Below are positions 25,518 through 34,469 of a DNA stretch of 64,000 nucleotides, one piece after another. The stretch is taken from the NCBI RefSeq assembly GCF_003569805.1, contig NZ_KZ984052.1, positions 426,494-490,493 of the forward strand, read 5' to 3'. Both the position numbers and the translations under genes were made by a program. The notes below the pieces were generated by a model. It was not told the DNA's origin and did no database searches. It worked only from the letters and a program-made list of their open reading frames with translations. Numbering within the stretch: position 1 is the first letter of the stretch; each line of letters opens with the position of its first letter. Source of the DNA: Microbacterium halotolerans. GTDB lineage: Bacteria > Actinomycetota > Actinomycetes > Actinomycetales > Microbacteriaceae.

Positions 25518-27242
25518 GTGCCGATCGATTCTCCTTGGCGCGATGCCGATCTGATCGCACTCGGCCGCGATGGCCGGGACGCGGTCGTCGCTGTCGCCCT
25601 GCAACGCACCAACGGCGCCCCGGTGGAGATCGGCCGTCGTCCGCTGGCGCACGCCGAGCTTTCGCCCTGGGTCGCGGCCCGTGAGCGTGAGGCGCGCGAC
25701 GGTGGTCGGCACGTGCGCTGGGTGTGGTCGTCGTCCGCCGTGTGGTATCCGTTGCTGCTCGCCTCGGGTGTGCGCGTCGAGCGCTGCAGCGATCTGCGCC
25801 TCTCCCGCACGATCCTCCGCAGCGCGCGGGAAGGCGCTCTGCCCGACAGCGCGACCTGGGATGCACCGGCCGAGGACGCCGCGCCGGCTGCGCTGTTCGA
25901 TCTGGCGCCGGATGGCGGGTCGCGCCCGCAGCACGTCGACGAGACGCTCGCCGAACTGGTTCGTCACGACGGCGTTCTGCGCGCCGCTCCCGCCGGCGTC
26001 GCGGGCCGGTTGCGCCTTCTGCTGGCCGCAGAGTCGGCCGGGTCCCTCGTGGCGGCGGAAATGACGACGGCGGGCCTGCCGTGGGATCGTACGCGGCACG
26101 AGCAGCTCCTCGTGGCGGAACTGGGGGAGCGGATGGCGGGCGGCGTGCCGAGACGCATCACCGAGCGGGCGGACGAGGTGCGCCGTGCACTGGGGGACCC
26201 CACGGCGTCGCTCGATTCTCAGCCCAAGCTGCTGCGCGCGCTGCACAGGGCAGGCGTCGAAGTGCGCACGACCAGCAAATGGGAGATCGCCGATCACGAT
26301 CATCCGGCGATCGCGCCTCTGCTCGACTACAAGCGGATGATGCGGTTGTACACCGCCAACGGATGGGCGTGGCTCGACGAGTGGGTGCGCAACGGCCGCT
26401 TCCGCCCCGTGTACGTGCCTGGCGGCGTCGTGACGGGCAGATGGGCGTCGTCAGGCGGCGGCGCGCTGCAGATCCCGAAGAGTCTCCGCGACGCCGTCCG
26501 AGCCGATCCCGGATGGATGATCATCGACGCCGACGTGGCCCAGCTGGAACCGCGAGTGCTCGCCGCCATGGCGCACGACGAGCACATGGCGGATGCCGCG
26601 CGCGGACGGGACCTCTACGACGGCATCGTCGACACGGGAATCGCCGCGTCGCGGACCGAGGCGAAGTACGCCGTCCTCGGCGCGCTGTACGGCTCGACGA
26701 CGGGCGACGCAGCACGGCTGATGCCTCGACTGCGGCGCGCGTTCCCTCGCGCCATCCGCCTGACCGACGACGCGGCGCGAGCGGGGGAGAGGGGCGAGCG
26801 CGTGGCGACGCTGCTCGGCCGGATGTCGCCGCCGCCCGACGAGCGCTGGGTCGAGCTCCAGCGCGATGCAAGGGAGTCGGCTGCAAACGAACGGATGGCC
26901 GGCACGGCGGCCCGCGAGCGCGGCCGGTTCACCCGCAACTTCGTCGTCCAGGGAACAGCGGCCGAGTGGGCGCTGGCCTGGATGGCCGATCTGCGCTCGA
27001 AACTGGCCGCCTTTCCGCCATCTGGCGTGCCGGCAGCGGCATCCGGCCCCGTGTTCGCCCGCCGTGCGCACCTGGCGTTCTTCCTGCACGACGAAGTGAT
27101 CGTGCACGCCCCCGCCGAGCACGCCGAGGCCGCGGCCGACGCCATCCGGAGCTCCGCGGCCACCGCCGCCCGCGTGCTGTTCGGCGACTTCCCGATCGAC
27201 GTACCGCTGGACATCCGTATCGGGCCCAGCGCCGCGCCCTGA
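25518..27242 (+). CDS. Stand-alone family A DNA polymerase / 3'-5' exonuclease-like protein
   Basis: A 574-residue protein of the actinobacterial 'bifunctional 3'-5' exonuclease/DNA polymerase' type. The N-terminal ~170 residues look like a worn exonuclease domain; the DEDD acidic residues are not obvious. The polymerase motifs are clear: motif A DADVAQLEPR (337-346), motif B from Arg379 through Lys383 to Tyr391, and motif C HDE (524-526). It is shorter than PolA and lacks a 5' nuclease. The GTG at 25518 is the best start; it lies 4 bp after the previous stop. Its role in the cell is poorly known. Confidence 0.85.
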   Translation: MPIDSPWRDADLIALGRDGRDAVVAVALQRTNGAPVEIGRRPLAHAELSPWVAAREREARDGGRHVRWVWSSSAVWYPLLLASGVRVERCSDLRLSRTILRSAREGALPDSATWDAPAEDAAPAALFDLAPDGGSRPQHVDETLAELVRHDGVLRAAPAGVAGRLRLLLAAESAGSLVAAEMTTAGLPWDRTRHEQLLVAELGERMAGGVPRRITERADEVRRALGDPTASLDSQPKLLRALHRAGVEVRTTSKWEIADHDHPAIAPLLDYKRMMRLYTANGWAWLDEWVRNGRFRPVYVPGGVVTGRWASSGGGALQIPKSLRDAVRADPGWMIIDADVAQLEPRVLAAMAHDEHMADAARGRDLYDGIVDTGIAASRTEAKYAVLGALYGSTTGDAARLMPRLRRAFPRAIRLTDDAARAGERGERVATLLGRMSPPPDERWVELQRDARESAANERMAGTAARERGRFTRNFVVQGTAAEWALAWMADLRSKLAAFPPSGVPAAASGPVFARRAHLAFFLHDEVIVHAPAEHAEAAADAIRSSAATAARVLFGDFPIDVPLDIRIGPSAAP

Positions 27243-27260
27243 CCCGACGACGATGAGAGA

Positions 27261-27628
27261 AGCGAATGGGCCGGCCTGTACGCCGGGTTCTGTTCGGGAG
27301 CTCTCGCTCCGTCGGCGGCCATCTCTCTCGGCGACGCGTTGCCGCGCCGCTCCAGCAACCTACCCGGGGACTCGGCGGGCCGCGTCAACATCCCCTGTCT
27401 GGTCTTGCTCCCGGTGAGGTTTACCCAGCAGGCCGCGTCACCACGGCCCCTGGTGGTCTCTTACACCACCGTTTCACCCTTACCGGCCGAAGCCGGCGGT
27501 CTGCTTTCTGTTGCACTGTCTCGCGGATTGCTCCGGGTGGGCGTTACCCACCACCGTGCCCTGTGGAGCCCGGACGTTCCTCGGCGTGCTCATCGCACGA
27601 CGCGACCGCCCGGCCGACCCATTCGCTG
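27261..27628 (-). ncRNA. rnpB: RNase P RNA
   Basis: The catalytic RNA that trims tRNA 5' leaders, bacterial A type, on the minus strand. The ends pair as helix P1: AGCGAATGGGTCGGCC near 27627 with GGCCGGCCCATTCGCT near 27262. Conserved core blocks are visible, including GAGGAACGTCCGGGCTCCA near the 5' side, CAGGGTGAAA-like GGTAAGGGTGAAACGG in the middle and ACAGAACCCGGCGTACAGGC near the 3' end. Length, ~368 nt, is normal. It converges on the DNA polymerase gene and lies upstream of ppgK on the same strand. Confidence 0.95.
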
Positions 27629-27672
27629 CTTCGAGTCTACCGCCGCAGGCTCTCCGGAACGACCCAGCGGCG

Positions 27673-28458
27673 TCAGAGACGGGCGAGATGGTCCTCGTCG
27701 GTGCGGGCGAGGCTGGCGGCGCCGATGATGCCTGCGTTGTTGCGGTGCTCGGCGATGCGCATCTCGGCCCGTGTGGAGAGGTACGGCATGAACTTCTCAG
27801 GGTTCTTCGACACACCGCCGCCCACCAGGATCAGGTCGGGGGAGAACAGGAACTCGATGTGCTCGTAGAAGTGCTGCAGATTATCCGCCCATTCCTTCCA
27901 CTTCAGGCCGAGCCGCTCGCGCGCCGATGCCGAGGCGATGCGCTCGATGGACTCGCCTTCCCAGAGGAGGTGGCCCAGCTCGGTGTTGGGCACGAGCCTG
28001 CCTGCAAAAAGGAACGCGGAACCGATGCCGGTGCCGAGCGTGGTGAGGATCGTCAGGCCCGGCACGCCCTTGGCCGCGCCGTAGCGCAGCTCTGCGAGGC
28101 CCGCCGCGTCCGCGTCGTTGACGAAGTGGATATCGCGCCCCAGACCCTCCTCGAAGAACTTCTCCGCGGCGAAATCGATCCAGTCGTCCGAGATGTTGGC
28201 GGCCGACAGCGTCTTGCCGTCCTTGACGATCGCCGGAAAGCACACGCCGAGCGGCAGGCCGTCCGCGTCGTCCCCGAGAAGTGCGAGCAGCTCGCCGGCG
28301 GTCTCGAGGACGTCCTTCGGGCGCGCGCCGTCCGGCGTCGGAATACGCACGCGGTCGGTCACCAGCTCGCCGGTGTCGAGATCCACGATTCCGGCCTTCA
28401 TGCCGGTTCCTCCGACGTCGATTCCCACCGCACGATTTTCACTGTCTGCCATGACCAT
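27673..28458 (-). CDS. ppgK: Polyphosphate glucokinase
   Basis: This ROK-family kinase phosphorylates glucose using polyphosphate, and usually also ATP, in the cytoplasm. It is typical of actinobacteria. The 261-residue protein has the phosphate motif GIDVGGTGMKAG (residues ~12-23), the sugar-site region NDADAAGLAELRYG and the GTGIGSAFLF loop. The second ATG (28452, MADSEN) is the likelier start. It is 214 bp upstream of rnpB on the same strand. Glucokinase function is secure; polyphosphate use follows from the family. Confidence 0.92.
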   Translation of the reverse strand: MVMADSENRAVGIDVGGTGMKAGIVDLDTGELVTDRVRIPTPDGARPKDVLETAGELLALLGDDADGLPLGVCFPAIVKDGKTLSAANISDDWIDFAAEKFFEEGLGRDIHFVNDADAAGLAELRYGAAKGVPGLTILTTLGTGIGSAFLFAGRLVPNTELGHLLWEGESIERIASASARERLGLKWKEWADNLQHFYEHIEFLFSPDLILVGGGVSKNPEKFMPYLSTRAEMRIAEHRNNAGIIGAASLARTDEDHLARL

Positions 28459-28644
28459 CAGCTTACTTCGGGCAGCGTGGTGCCTCGCGCCACGGCCGTG
28501 CCATCGGTCCGAATGTGTCGACGTTCCGCAGCGGAGCGCTCGCCGGACGTGCCCTTCGGTGGCGTTCGGGTCGCGTCGCGCACGACGAAGGGCGCCGACA
28601 TCCGGAATCGCATCCGTGTGCCGACGCCCTGTCGAGATCGCCTG

Positions 28645-29019
28645 CTACGCGCTCTTGGCTTCCTTGTCGCCCTGACCACGGCGGGCGCGGACGAACTCGA
28701 GGCGCTCCGCGAGGATCTCCTCGAGTTCCGGGAGAGTGCGGCGTTCGAGCAGCATGTCCCAGTGCGTTCGCGGGGTCTTGTCGTCGGAGTGGTCGACCTC
28801 TGCCTGCCCCTTCTCCGTCTGCAGAAGCGCCTCGCCCGTGCAGGTGCGGCATTCCCAGCCCGCCGGCGGCTCCGCGTCGGCGGCGAAGTTCAGTACGGTG
28901 TCGCGACCGCACTGAGTGCATTTGTAGGTGTATTCTGCGCGCTCCATGAACACGACGCCGTCTTCGCTCTGTAGGCTCTGGGCGCCGAGTCGGATGCCAC
29001 GAAGGCTACGGTCTGCCAT
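28645..29019 (-). CDS. rbpA: RNA polymerase-binding protein RbpA
   Basis: A small actinobacterial transcription factor that binds RNA polymerase and the housekeeping sigma factor and stabilises the open complex. The 124-residue protein has the N-terminal tail (MADRSLRGIRLGAQSL), a zinc/beta core with YKCTQCGRD and WECRTCTG, and the C-terminal sigma-interaction helix (THWDMLLERRTLPELEEILA). It is a strong lineage marker. It appears to be a single-gene unit with its own promoter in the ~110 bp upstream. Confidence 0.96.
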   Translation of the reverse strand: MADRSLRGIRLGAQSLQSEDGVVFMERAEYTYKCTQCGRDTVLNFAADAEPPAGWECRTCTGEALLQTEKGQAEVDHSDDKTPRTHWDMLLERRTLPELEEILAERLEFVRARRGQGDKEAKSA

Positions 29020-29128
29020 TGTGTGGTCCTCTCGTCAGCTTTTCTTTATAGCGCGTGCGCCTGAATGGATCATCCGAAGGTACACCCGGCGCGCCTCCGT
29101 GTCAGCCGGGAAGGGCAAGATCGCGCGA

Positions 29129-29881
29129 TCATCCCAACGCGCGAAGGGTCGCATCGGCACGATCCGTGACGATGCCGTCGACGCCGCGGTCGACGAGCAT
29201 GCGCATGCGGTCGGTGTCGTTCACCGTCCACACGTGCACCTCGGTTCCCGCGGTGTGCGCATAGTCGATCAGACGGCGTGTCAGCACACGCACCGGTCCC
29301 TGGCGTTCCGGTATCTGCAGCGCGTCGATCTCCGCGAGCAGGCGCGAGGCCCTCGCGTCTGCGCGGATCGCCGCCGCCAGGACCAGCCGGATGATCGTTT
29401 CCCGACCTGCGGACGTGGCAGGGCGCGCGGGCGCCGCCGCACGCAGCGCCGTCAGCCGTCGCGCGTCGGAGAAGCTCGTCACCAACGCGCGTTCGGCGTA
29501 CCGACCGACGATCCGGCCGGCCGGCCCCGCTGCGTCGTTCGCCTTGACGTCGATGTTGAACCGCATGCGCGGGAACGCATCGAACGCCTGCTCGAGCGTG
29601 ACCAGGCCGCCGCGGTCGGCGAGTTGGCGCTCCATCTCGTGCGCCGTCACCTGATCGACTCGGCGCGGGTCACCCGTGACGGACGCGAGTGTGTCGTCGT
29701 GGAAGAGCACGACCTCGCCATCGGCCGTGAGGTGGCAATCGCTCTCGATGTACTCGACCCCCGCCGCGTGTGCGGCGGCGAAGGCCGCGAACGTGTTGGG
29801 TGCATGCTCGTCGCCCGCGGCGACGAGCCCCCGATGTGCGAGGACTCGGGGGCTCGTCGGCGCGAAGAACGGATGCGTCAC
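29129..29881 (-). CDS. Glycerophosphodiester phosphodiesterase
   Basis: A 250-residue GDPD-family hydrolase that splits glycerophosphodiesters to glycerol 3-phosphate and an alcohol. The metal-site residues are visible in LAHRGL (~15-20), YIESDCHLTADGEVVLFHDD and the C-terminal VWTVND. There is no signal peptide, so it is cytoplasmic. Its ATG overlaps the stop of the SPFH gene by 4 bp, making it the last gene of an nfeD-SPFH-GDPD operon. The link suggests a lipid-turnover role near the SPFH membrane domain, which is inference. Confidence 0.9.
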   Translation of the reverse strand: MTHPFFAPTSPRVLAHRGLVAAGDEHAPNTFAAFAAAHAAGVEYIESDCHLTADGEVVLFHDDTLASVTGDPRRVDQVTAHEMERQLADRGGLVTLEQAFDAFPRMRFNIDVKANDAAGPAGRIVGRYAERALVTSFSDARRLTALRAAAPARPATSAGRETIIRLVLAAAIRADARASRLLAEIDALQIPERQGPVRVLTRRLIDYAHTAGTEVHVWTVNDTDRMRMLVDRGVDGIVTDRADATLRALG

Positions 29882-31014
29882 TCGTTCGGCGGGTAGCCGC
29901 CCGGTGCGGGCGGCGCCGGGGGAATCGTTCCCTCGGCAGGAGCGGCGCGCTGCTCGGCGCGGGTGGCGGGAGCCGGCGCTCCGCCGACCGATGAGGTCGT
30001 GGCCTCAGCTTCCGCCTCCTCGGTCACCTTCGCGGCCTCTGCGACCGCTGCGGCGGCAGCTTCTGCGGCCGACGAGGACGGCTTCGGCGGAACAGGGGCC
30101 GGGGGAGTGGGCGCCGACCCGGAAGGGCCTGCCTGTCCACCGCCGGCGAACCCGCCGGCGATCCCCTTCAGCGCCTCGGTCATCTCGCTCGGGATGATCC
30201 ACATCTTGCTCGACTCGCCCTCGGCGATCTTCGGCAGCGTCTGCAGGTACTGGTACGCGAGAAGCTTGTCGTCCGGCGCACCGGCGTGGATCGCGTGGAA
30301 CACCGTCTGGATAGCCTCGGACTCACCCTGGGCGCGCAGAACCTGGGACTGCTTGTCACCGTCGGCCTTGAGGATCTCGGACTGCCTCGCGCCCTCGGCG
30401 ACGAGGATCTGCGACTGCTTGTGTCCCTCGGCCGTGAGGATCGCGGCGCGACGGTCTCGCTCGGCACGCATCTGCTTCTCCATGGCGTCCTGCAGCGAGG
30501 GCGGCGGATCGATCGCCTTCAGCTCCACGCGGTTCACCTTGATGCCCCATCGGCCCGTCGCCTCGTCGAGCTCCGTCATCAGCTTCGCGTTGATCGTGTC
30601 GCGCGAGACGAGCGCCTGCTCGAGGTTGAGCGAGCCGACCACGTTACGCAGGGTGGTGATCGTGAGCTGCTCGACGGCGCCGAGGTAGTTCGCGATCTCG
30701 TAGGTAGCCGCACGCGGGTCGGTGACCGTGAAGTAGACGACCGTGTCGACGTCGACTGTCAGGTTGTCCTCGGTGATGACGCCCTGAGGCGGGAACGAGA
30801 CGACCTGCTCGCGGAGGTCGACGCGCAGTCGGGGCTTCTCGAAGAACGGGATGATCCCGTGCGGGCCTCCGTAGAGCGTGCGGTTGTACTTTCCGAGTCG
30901 CTCGATGATCAGCGCGTCGCTCTGCCGCACGATCGTGATCGCTTTCGCAAGCGTCACGATCACGAACAGCAGAATCGCGATCGCGAGGATCCACAGGACT
31001 ATGGTTCCCGGCAT
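29878..31014 (-). CDS. SPFH/Band 7 family membrane protein
   Basis: A stomatin-like protein of 378 residues. One N-terminal membrane helix (ITVLWILAIAILLFVIVTL-like, residues ~3-22) precedes the SPFH domain (from SDALIIERLGKYNRTLYGG to ~200), a coiled-coil stretch rich in Ala/Glu/Gln, and a Pro/Ala-rich tail of ~90 residues. Such proteins form large rings in membranes and often pair with NfeD. The ATG at 31014 starts 2 bp after the nfeD stop. An upstream in-frame extension lies inside nfeD and is rejected. Confidence 0.9.
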   Translation of the reverse strand: MPGTIVLWILAIAILLFVIVTLAKAITIVRQSDALIIERLGKYNRTLYGGPHGIIPFFEKPRLRVDLREQVVSFPPQGVITEDNLTVDVDTVVYFTVTDPRAATYEIANYLGAVEQLTITTLRNVVGSLNLEQALVSRDTINAKLMTELDEATGRWGIKVNRVELKAIDPPPSLQDAMEKQMRAERDRRAAILTAEGHKQSQILVAEGARQSEILKADGDKQSQVLRAQGESEAIQTVFHAIHAGAPDDKLLAYQYLQTLPKIAEGESSKMWIIPSEMTEALKGIAGGFAGGGQAGPSGSAPTPPAPVPPKPSSSAAEAAAAAVAEAAKVTEEAEAEATTSSVGGAPAPATRAEQRAAPAEGTIPPAPPAPGGYPPNE

Positions 31015-31016
31015 GA

Positions 31017-31493
31017 TTAGTTCTCCCCAGTATTGGTGGGCGGAATGGGCTGGTCGGTGACGTACACGGTGGCCCCTGACACCTGCTGCACGTAGATCAG
31101 TGCGCCTGACGGAATCTGCCGCGCCGTCGAGGTGCGCGCCGTCCATGTCTGTCCGTTGGACAGCTTCACGGTTCCCGTTGTCGGGCTGACGGCCTGCTGC
31201 ACCGTACCGGCGATGCCCATCAGGGCGTCGACGTTGAACTTCTGCGGATCGCGCGGCCGCTTCACCCGCTTCAGCAGCGGCGGCCGGATGAACAGCAGCA
31301 GGATCACCGCGACGACGGCGACCACAATCACCTGCAGCCAGATCGGTGCGCCGAGCAGAGAGGAGACGACACCGGCGACACCGCCGATCGACAGCATCAG
31401 GAAGGTGAGCTCGCCTGAGAGCATTTCGATGACCAGCAGGATGGCGATGATCGCTATCCAGCCGATCCAGGCATAGTCGGTGACGAGGTCCAT
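31017..31493 (-). CDS. NfeD-like membrane protein
   Basis: A 158-residue short-form NfeD protein. It has three to four membrane helices at residues ~8-85 and a C-terminal OB-fold domain with LMGIAGTVQQAVSPTTGTVK and PSGALIYVQQVSGATVYV. NfeD proteins are nearly always encoded next to SPFH proteins and bind them. This gene leads the nfeD-SPFH-GDPD operon with only 2 bp to the next start. It diverges from the SDR gene, so the promoter lies in 31494-31616. Confidence 0.9.
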   Translation of the reverse strand: MDLVTDYAWIGWIAIIAILLVIEMLSGELTFLMLSIGGVAGVVSSLLGAPIWLQVIVVAVVAVILLLFIRPPLLKRVKRPRDPQKFNVDALMGIAGTVQQAVSPTTGTVKLSNGQTWTARTSTARQIPSGALIYVQQVSGATVYVTDQPIPPTNTGEN

Positions 31494-31616
31494 TGATCCT
31501 CCACTTGCGGCGTTTACTGAAGCCTATCGGTTAGTCTCGGCGTGGTCTGCCGCGACGTGTGCTCAATGATGTCCGGCATTCCGCCCGTCCCGATCACAGG
31601 TCATAGGAGTTCACCC

Positions 31617-32378
31617 GTGTCAGAGTCGCTCGCCCCCGGATCGCTCACCGGAAGGACCGCCGTCGTGACGGGGTCCTCCCGCGGAATCGGAGCCGACACC
31701 GTTCGCAGCCTCGCGCAGGCCGGCGCGAACGTCGTCATCAACTACCGCAACAAGGCGCCGCGGGCCGAGAAGCTCGCGAACGAGGTCAGGGAGATGGGCG
31801 TCGAGGCGCTCGTCGTCGGCGCAGATCTCACGGACGCGGATTCGCTGGAGAAGATGTTCGCGGGCGTGAAGGACGCGTTCGGGTCGATCGACATCCTCGT
31901 GCTCAACGCGTCGGGCGGCATGGAGTCGGGCATGGCGGAGGACTACGCTCTCACGCTGAACCGCGACGCCCAGCTGGCAACGCTCGACGCCGCGGCCCCG
32001 TTGCTCGGTGCCGGCTCGCGTGTCGTCTTCGTCACCAGCCACCAGGCCCACTTCATCCGGACGACGCCGACCATGCCGGAGTACGAGCCCGTCGCACTGT
32101 CGAAGCGCGCAGGCGAAGATGCACTGCGCGAGCGGATCCCCGCTCTCACGGAGCAGGGCATCGAGTTCGTCGTCGTCTCCGGCGACATGATCGAAGGCAC
32201 GATCACCGCAACGCTGCTGGAGCGCACCAACCCCGGTGCCATCTCGGCGCGTCGCGAGGAGGCCGGCAAGCTGTACAACGTCGCGGAGTTCGCCGCGGAG
32301 ATCGCGCAGGCCGCGGTCGAGCCGATCCCCGAGAACAACGAGCGCATCGTGGGAGACGTCTCCGGCTTCACCGCCTGA
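31617..32378 (+). CDS. SDR family oxidoreductase with atypical active site
   Basis: A 253-residue Rossmann-fold protein. The NAD(P) motif TGSSRGIG lies at ~18-25 and NASGG follows strand 4. The usual YxxxK is not standard: the region reads PEYEPVALSKRAGEDAL, so the position four before Lys is Val, while a Tyr lies seven before. This may shift or abolish the usual catalysis. The GTG at 31617 is chosen because TAGGAGT precedes it at good spacing. Function is unknown. Confidence 0.8.
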   Translation: MSESLAPGSLTGRTAVVTGSSRGIGADTVRSLAQAGANVVINYRNKAPRAEKLANEVREMGVEALVVGADLTDADSLEKMFAGVKDAFGSIDILVLNASGGMESGMAEDYALTLNRDAQLATLDAAAPLLGAGSRVVFVTSHQAHFIRTTPTMPEYEPVALSKRAGEDALRERIPALTEQGIEFVVVSGDMIEGTITATLLERTNPGAISARREEAGKLYNVAEFAAEIAQAAVEPIPENNERIVGDVSGFTA

Positions 32379-32440
32379 CCCCGCGGAAGATCCCACCACG
32401 GTGGGATCCGGCCCCGGAACCCGCGTGGCACGATGGCTCC

Positions 32441-33688
32441 GTGGCACGACAGAGGAGACCCAAGCGCGAGCGCAGGGAGCGGACCCGCGCCGGCGCGGTC
32501 GGCCGGTGGGCGCGGCAGCACCCGCGTGCGGTCTGGTACGTCTCGGCCAGTGCCGTTGCGGCCGTGCTGTACGCAGTCGCCGCACCGCTCGAAGCCGCGC
32601 AGTACGGTGCCCCCGTGCTGGTGGCGCTGCTGGTCACCGCCGCCAGGTTCGGTGCCATCGTGCTCGCCGTGCGCTTCCCCCTCATCGGAACGGTCCTGTT
32701 CGCCGCGGTGAGCGTCGTGGTGCGCTGGAGTCCGGCCCCGAACGGCCTCCCGTGGCCGTGGACGGTCACGACGATCGTGGGCTTCGTCGCCCTCGTGGTG
32801 ATCGTCTGGGCACGCCACGGCTGGCTGCGGGGACTGATCGCGTACCTGGTGCCCGCCGTCTCGGTGAGCGCACTTGCAGCCATCGAGTTCGATGCCAGAT
32901 CGCTGTCCGGGTTCATCGTCGCCGTGTCCGTCGGCGCCGTCGCGGCGGGTGCCGCGGCGCTGCTGCGCGAGAGGGCAAGGCTCGGCCGCGCCCTGACCAA
33001 GGAGCGCGAGGTGAGCGAGGCCGAGCAGGAGCGGCGCCTCGTCTCGGAGGAGCGGCAGCGCATCGCGCGCGAGCTGCACGACGTCGTCGCACACGGCCTG
33101 TCCCTGATCCAGGTGCAGGCGACGTCTGCCCGTTATCGACTCCCGGATGTCCCGGCCGATGCCGCAGCGGAGTTCGACGACATCGCAGCGTCTGCACGTT
33201 CCTCGCTCGCCGAGATGCGGCACCTGCTCGGCGCCCTGCGCGGCGACGAGCAGCCGGCGCAGCACGCCCCGCAGCCCACCATCGAGGAGGTCGCCGACCT
33301 TGTCTCAGATGCCCGGCGTGCCGGCGCCGACGCGTCGCTGTCAGCTGTGAACCTCGACAGCGTGCCCACGGCCGTCAGCCTGACCGCGTACCGCATCGTG
33401 CAGGAGGCTCTGAGCAATGCCATCCGCCATGCACCGGGCAGCCGTGTCGATATCGCCCTTCACCACGACGACGACCGGCTGCTCATCGAGGTGCGCAACT
33501 CCGTACCGACCCAGCCCGCGCCCCGTGCCAGCGGCAGCGGTCACGGGCTGATCGGAATGCGGGAGCGGGCCGGCCTGCTCGGCGGCACGCTGTCCGCCGG
33601 CGCCACCGACGTCGGCGGGTATCTGGTGCGCGCCGAGTTCCCCATCGAATCGGACACCACAGGGCAGAGCGTGACGGAGGCAGGATGA
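32441..33688 (+). CDS. Sensor histidine kinase, NarL-system type
   Basis: A 415-residue kinase. The N-terminus is basic, then five or six membrane helices fill residues ~25-185, a coiled linker follows, and the HisKA_3 domain has the phospho-His in RIARELHDVVAHGL. The ATPase domain has the N box (EALSNAIRHA) and the G-rich SGHGLIGMRER. No large extracellular domain is seen, so the signal may come from the membrane. Its stop overlaps the regulator start (ATGA). The stimulus is unknown. Confidence 0.9.
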   Translation: MARQRRPKRERRERTRAGAVGRWARQHPRAVWYVSASAVAAVLYAVAAPLEAAQYGAPVLVALLVTAARFGAIVLAVRFPLIGTVLFAAVSVVVRWSPAPNGLPWPWTVTTIVGFVALVVIVWARHGWLRGLIAYLVPAVSVSALAAIEFDARSLSGFIVAVSVGAVAAGAAALLRERARLGRALTKEREVSEAEQERRLVSEERQRIARELHDVVAHGLSLIQVQATSARYRLPDVPADAAAEFDDIAASARSSLAEMRHLLGALRGDEQPAQHAPQPTIEEVADLVSDARRAGADASLSAVNLDSVPTAVSLTAYRIVQEALSNAIRHAPGSRVDIALHHDDDRLLIEVRNSVPTQPAPRASGSGHGLIGMRERAGLLGGTLSAGATDVGGYLVRAEFPIESDTTGQSVTEAG

Positions 33689-34365
33689 GCACGGACCGGA
33701 TCACGGCGCTGGTCGCTGATGACCAGAGCATGGTGCGAGCGGGGTTCGCCGCGCTTCTCGATGCGCAGCCGGACATCAGGGTCGTCGGTCAGGCCGCAGA
33801 CGGGGAGGAGGCCGTCTCGTCGGCACGCGAGCTGCGCCCCGACGTCGTGCTGATGGATGTGCGCATGCCGACGATGGACGGCATCGAGGCCACGAGGCGG
33901 CTTCTGCGCCCTGATCGTCCGCTGCCGCATGTGCCGCGGGTGCTGATGCTGACCACATTCGACATCGACGACTACGTGCACGAGGCGCTGCGCGCCGGGG
34001 CCAGCGGCTTCCTGCTCAAGGACGCGCTGCCGGATGAGCTCGCCCAGGCCGTGCGCGTCGTCGCCGCGGGCGACGCACTGCTCGCGCCGAGCGTGACGAA
34101 GCGCCTGATCGAGAGATTCGCCGACACGCGCGACCCTGCACCGTCGCGCGCTGCCCTTCGTCTGAACGCACTCACCGACCGCGAGCGCGAGGTGCTGGAG
34201 CACATCGGCCGCGGCCTGTCGAACTCGGAGATCGCCGCCGCCCTGTTCATCGGGGAACAGACGGTGAAGACGCACGTCGGCAAGCTGCTCCAGAAGCTCG
34301 GTGCCCGCGACAGGGTGCAGCTCGTGATCACCGCGTACGACTCCGGACTCGTCGCGCCCGAGTGA
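33685..34365 (+). CDS. NarL/LuxR-type response regulator
   Basis: A 226-residue regulator. The receiver domain begins ITALVADDQSMVRAGF, with the phospho-acceptor Asp in VVLMDVRMP (~54). The C-terminal LuxR helix-turn-helix is LTDREREVLEHIGRGLSNSE followed by EQTVKTHVGKLL. It overlaps the sensor gene by 4 bp, so the two form a unit. The target is not shown; the acyltransferase gene just downstream on the same strand is a candidate. Confidence 0.92.
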   Translation: MSTDRITALVADDQSMVRAGFAALLDAQPDIRVVGQAADGEEAVSSARELRPDVVLMDVRMPTMDGIEATRRLLRPDRPLPHVPRVLMLTTFDIDDYVHEALRAGASGFLLKDALPDELAQAVRVVAAGDALLAPSVTKRLIERFADTRDPAPSRAALRLNALTDREREVLEHIGRGLSNSEIAAALFIGEQTVKTHVGKLLQKLGARDRVQLVITAYDSGLVAPE

Positions 34366-34469
34366 TCCCTCTGCGGTAGGGGGCGCCCGCCGGAAGATCA
34401 CTCCGGGGGCGGATGTCTGGGCCGAGCCCAGCGACATACCTTCCTCGAAGTCGATTCGAGGAGAGCGCT

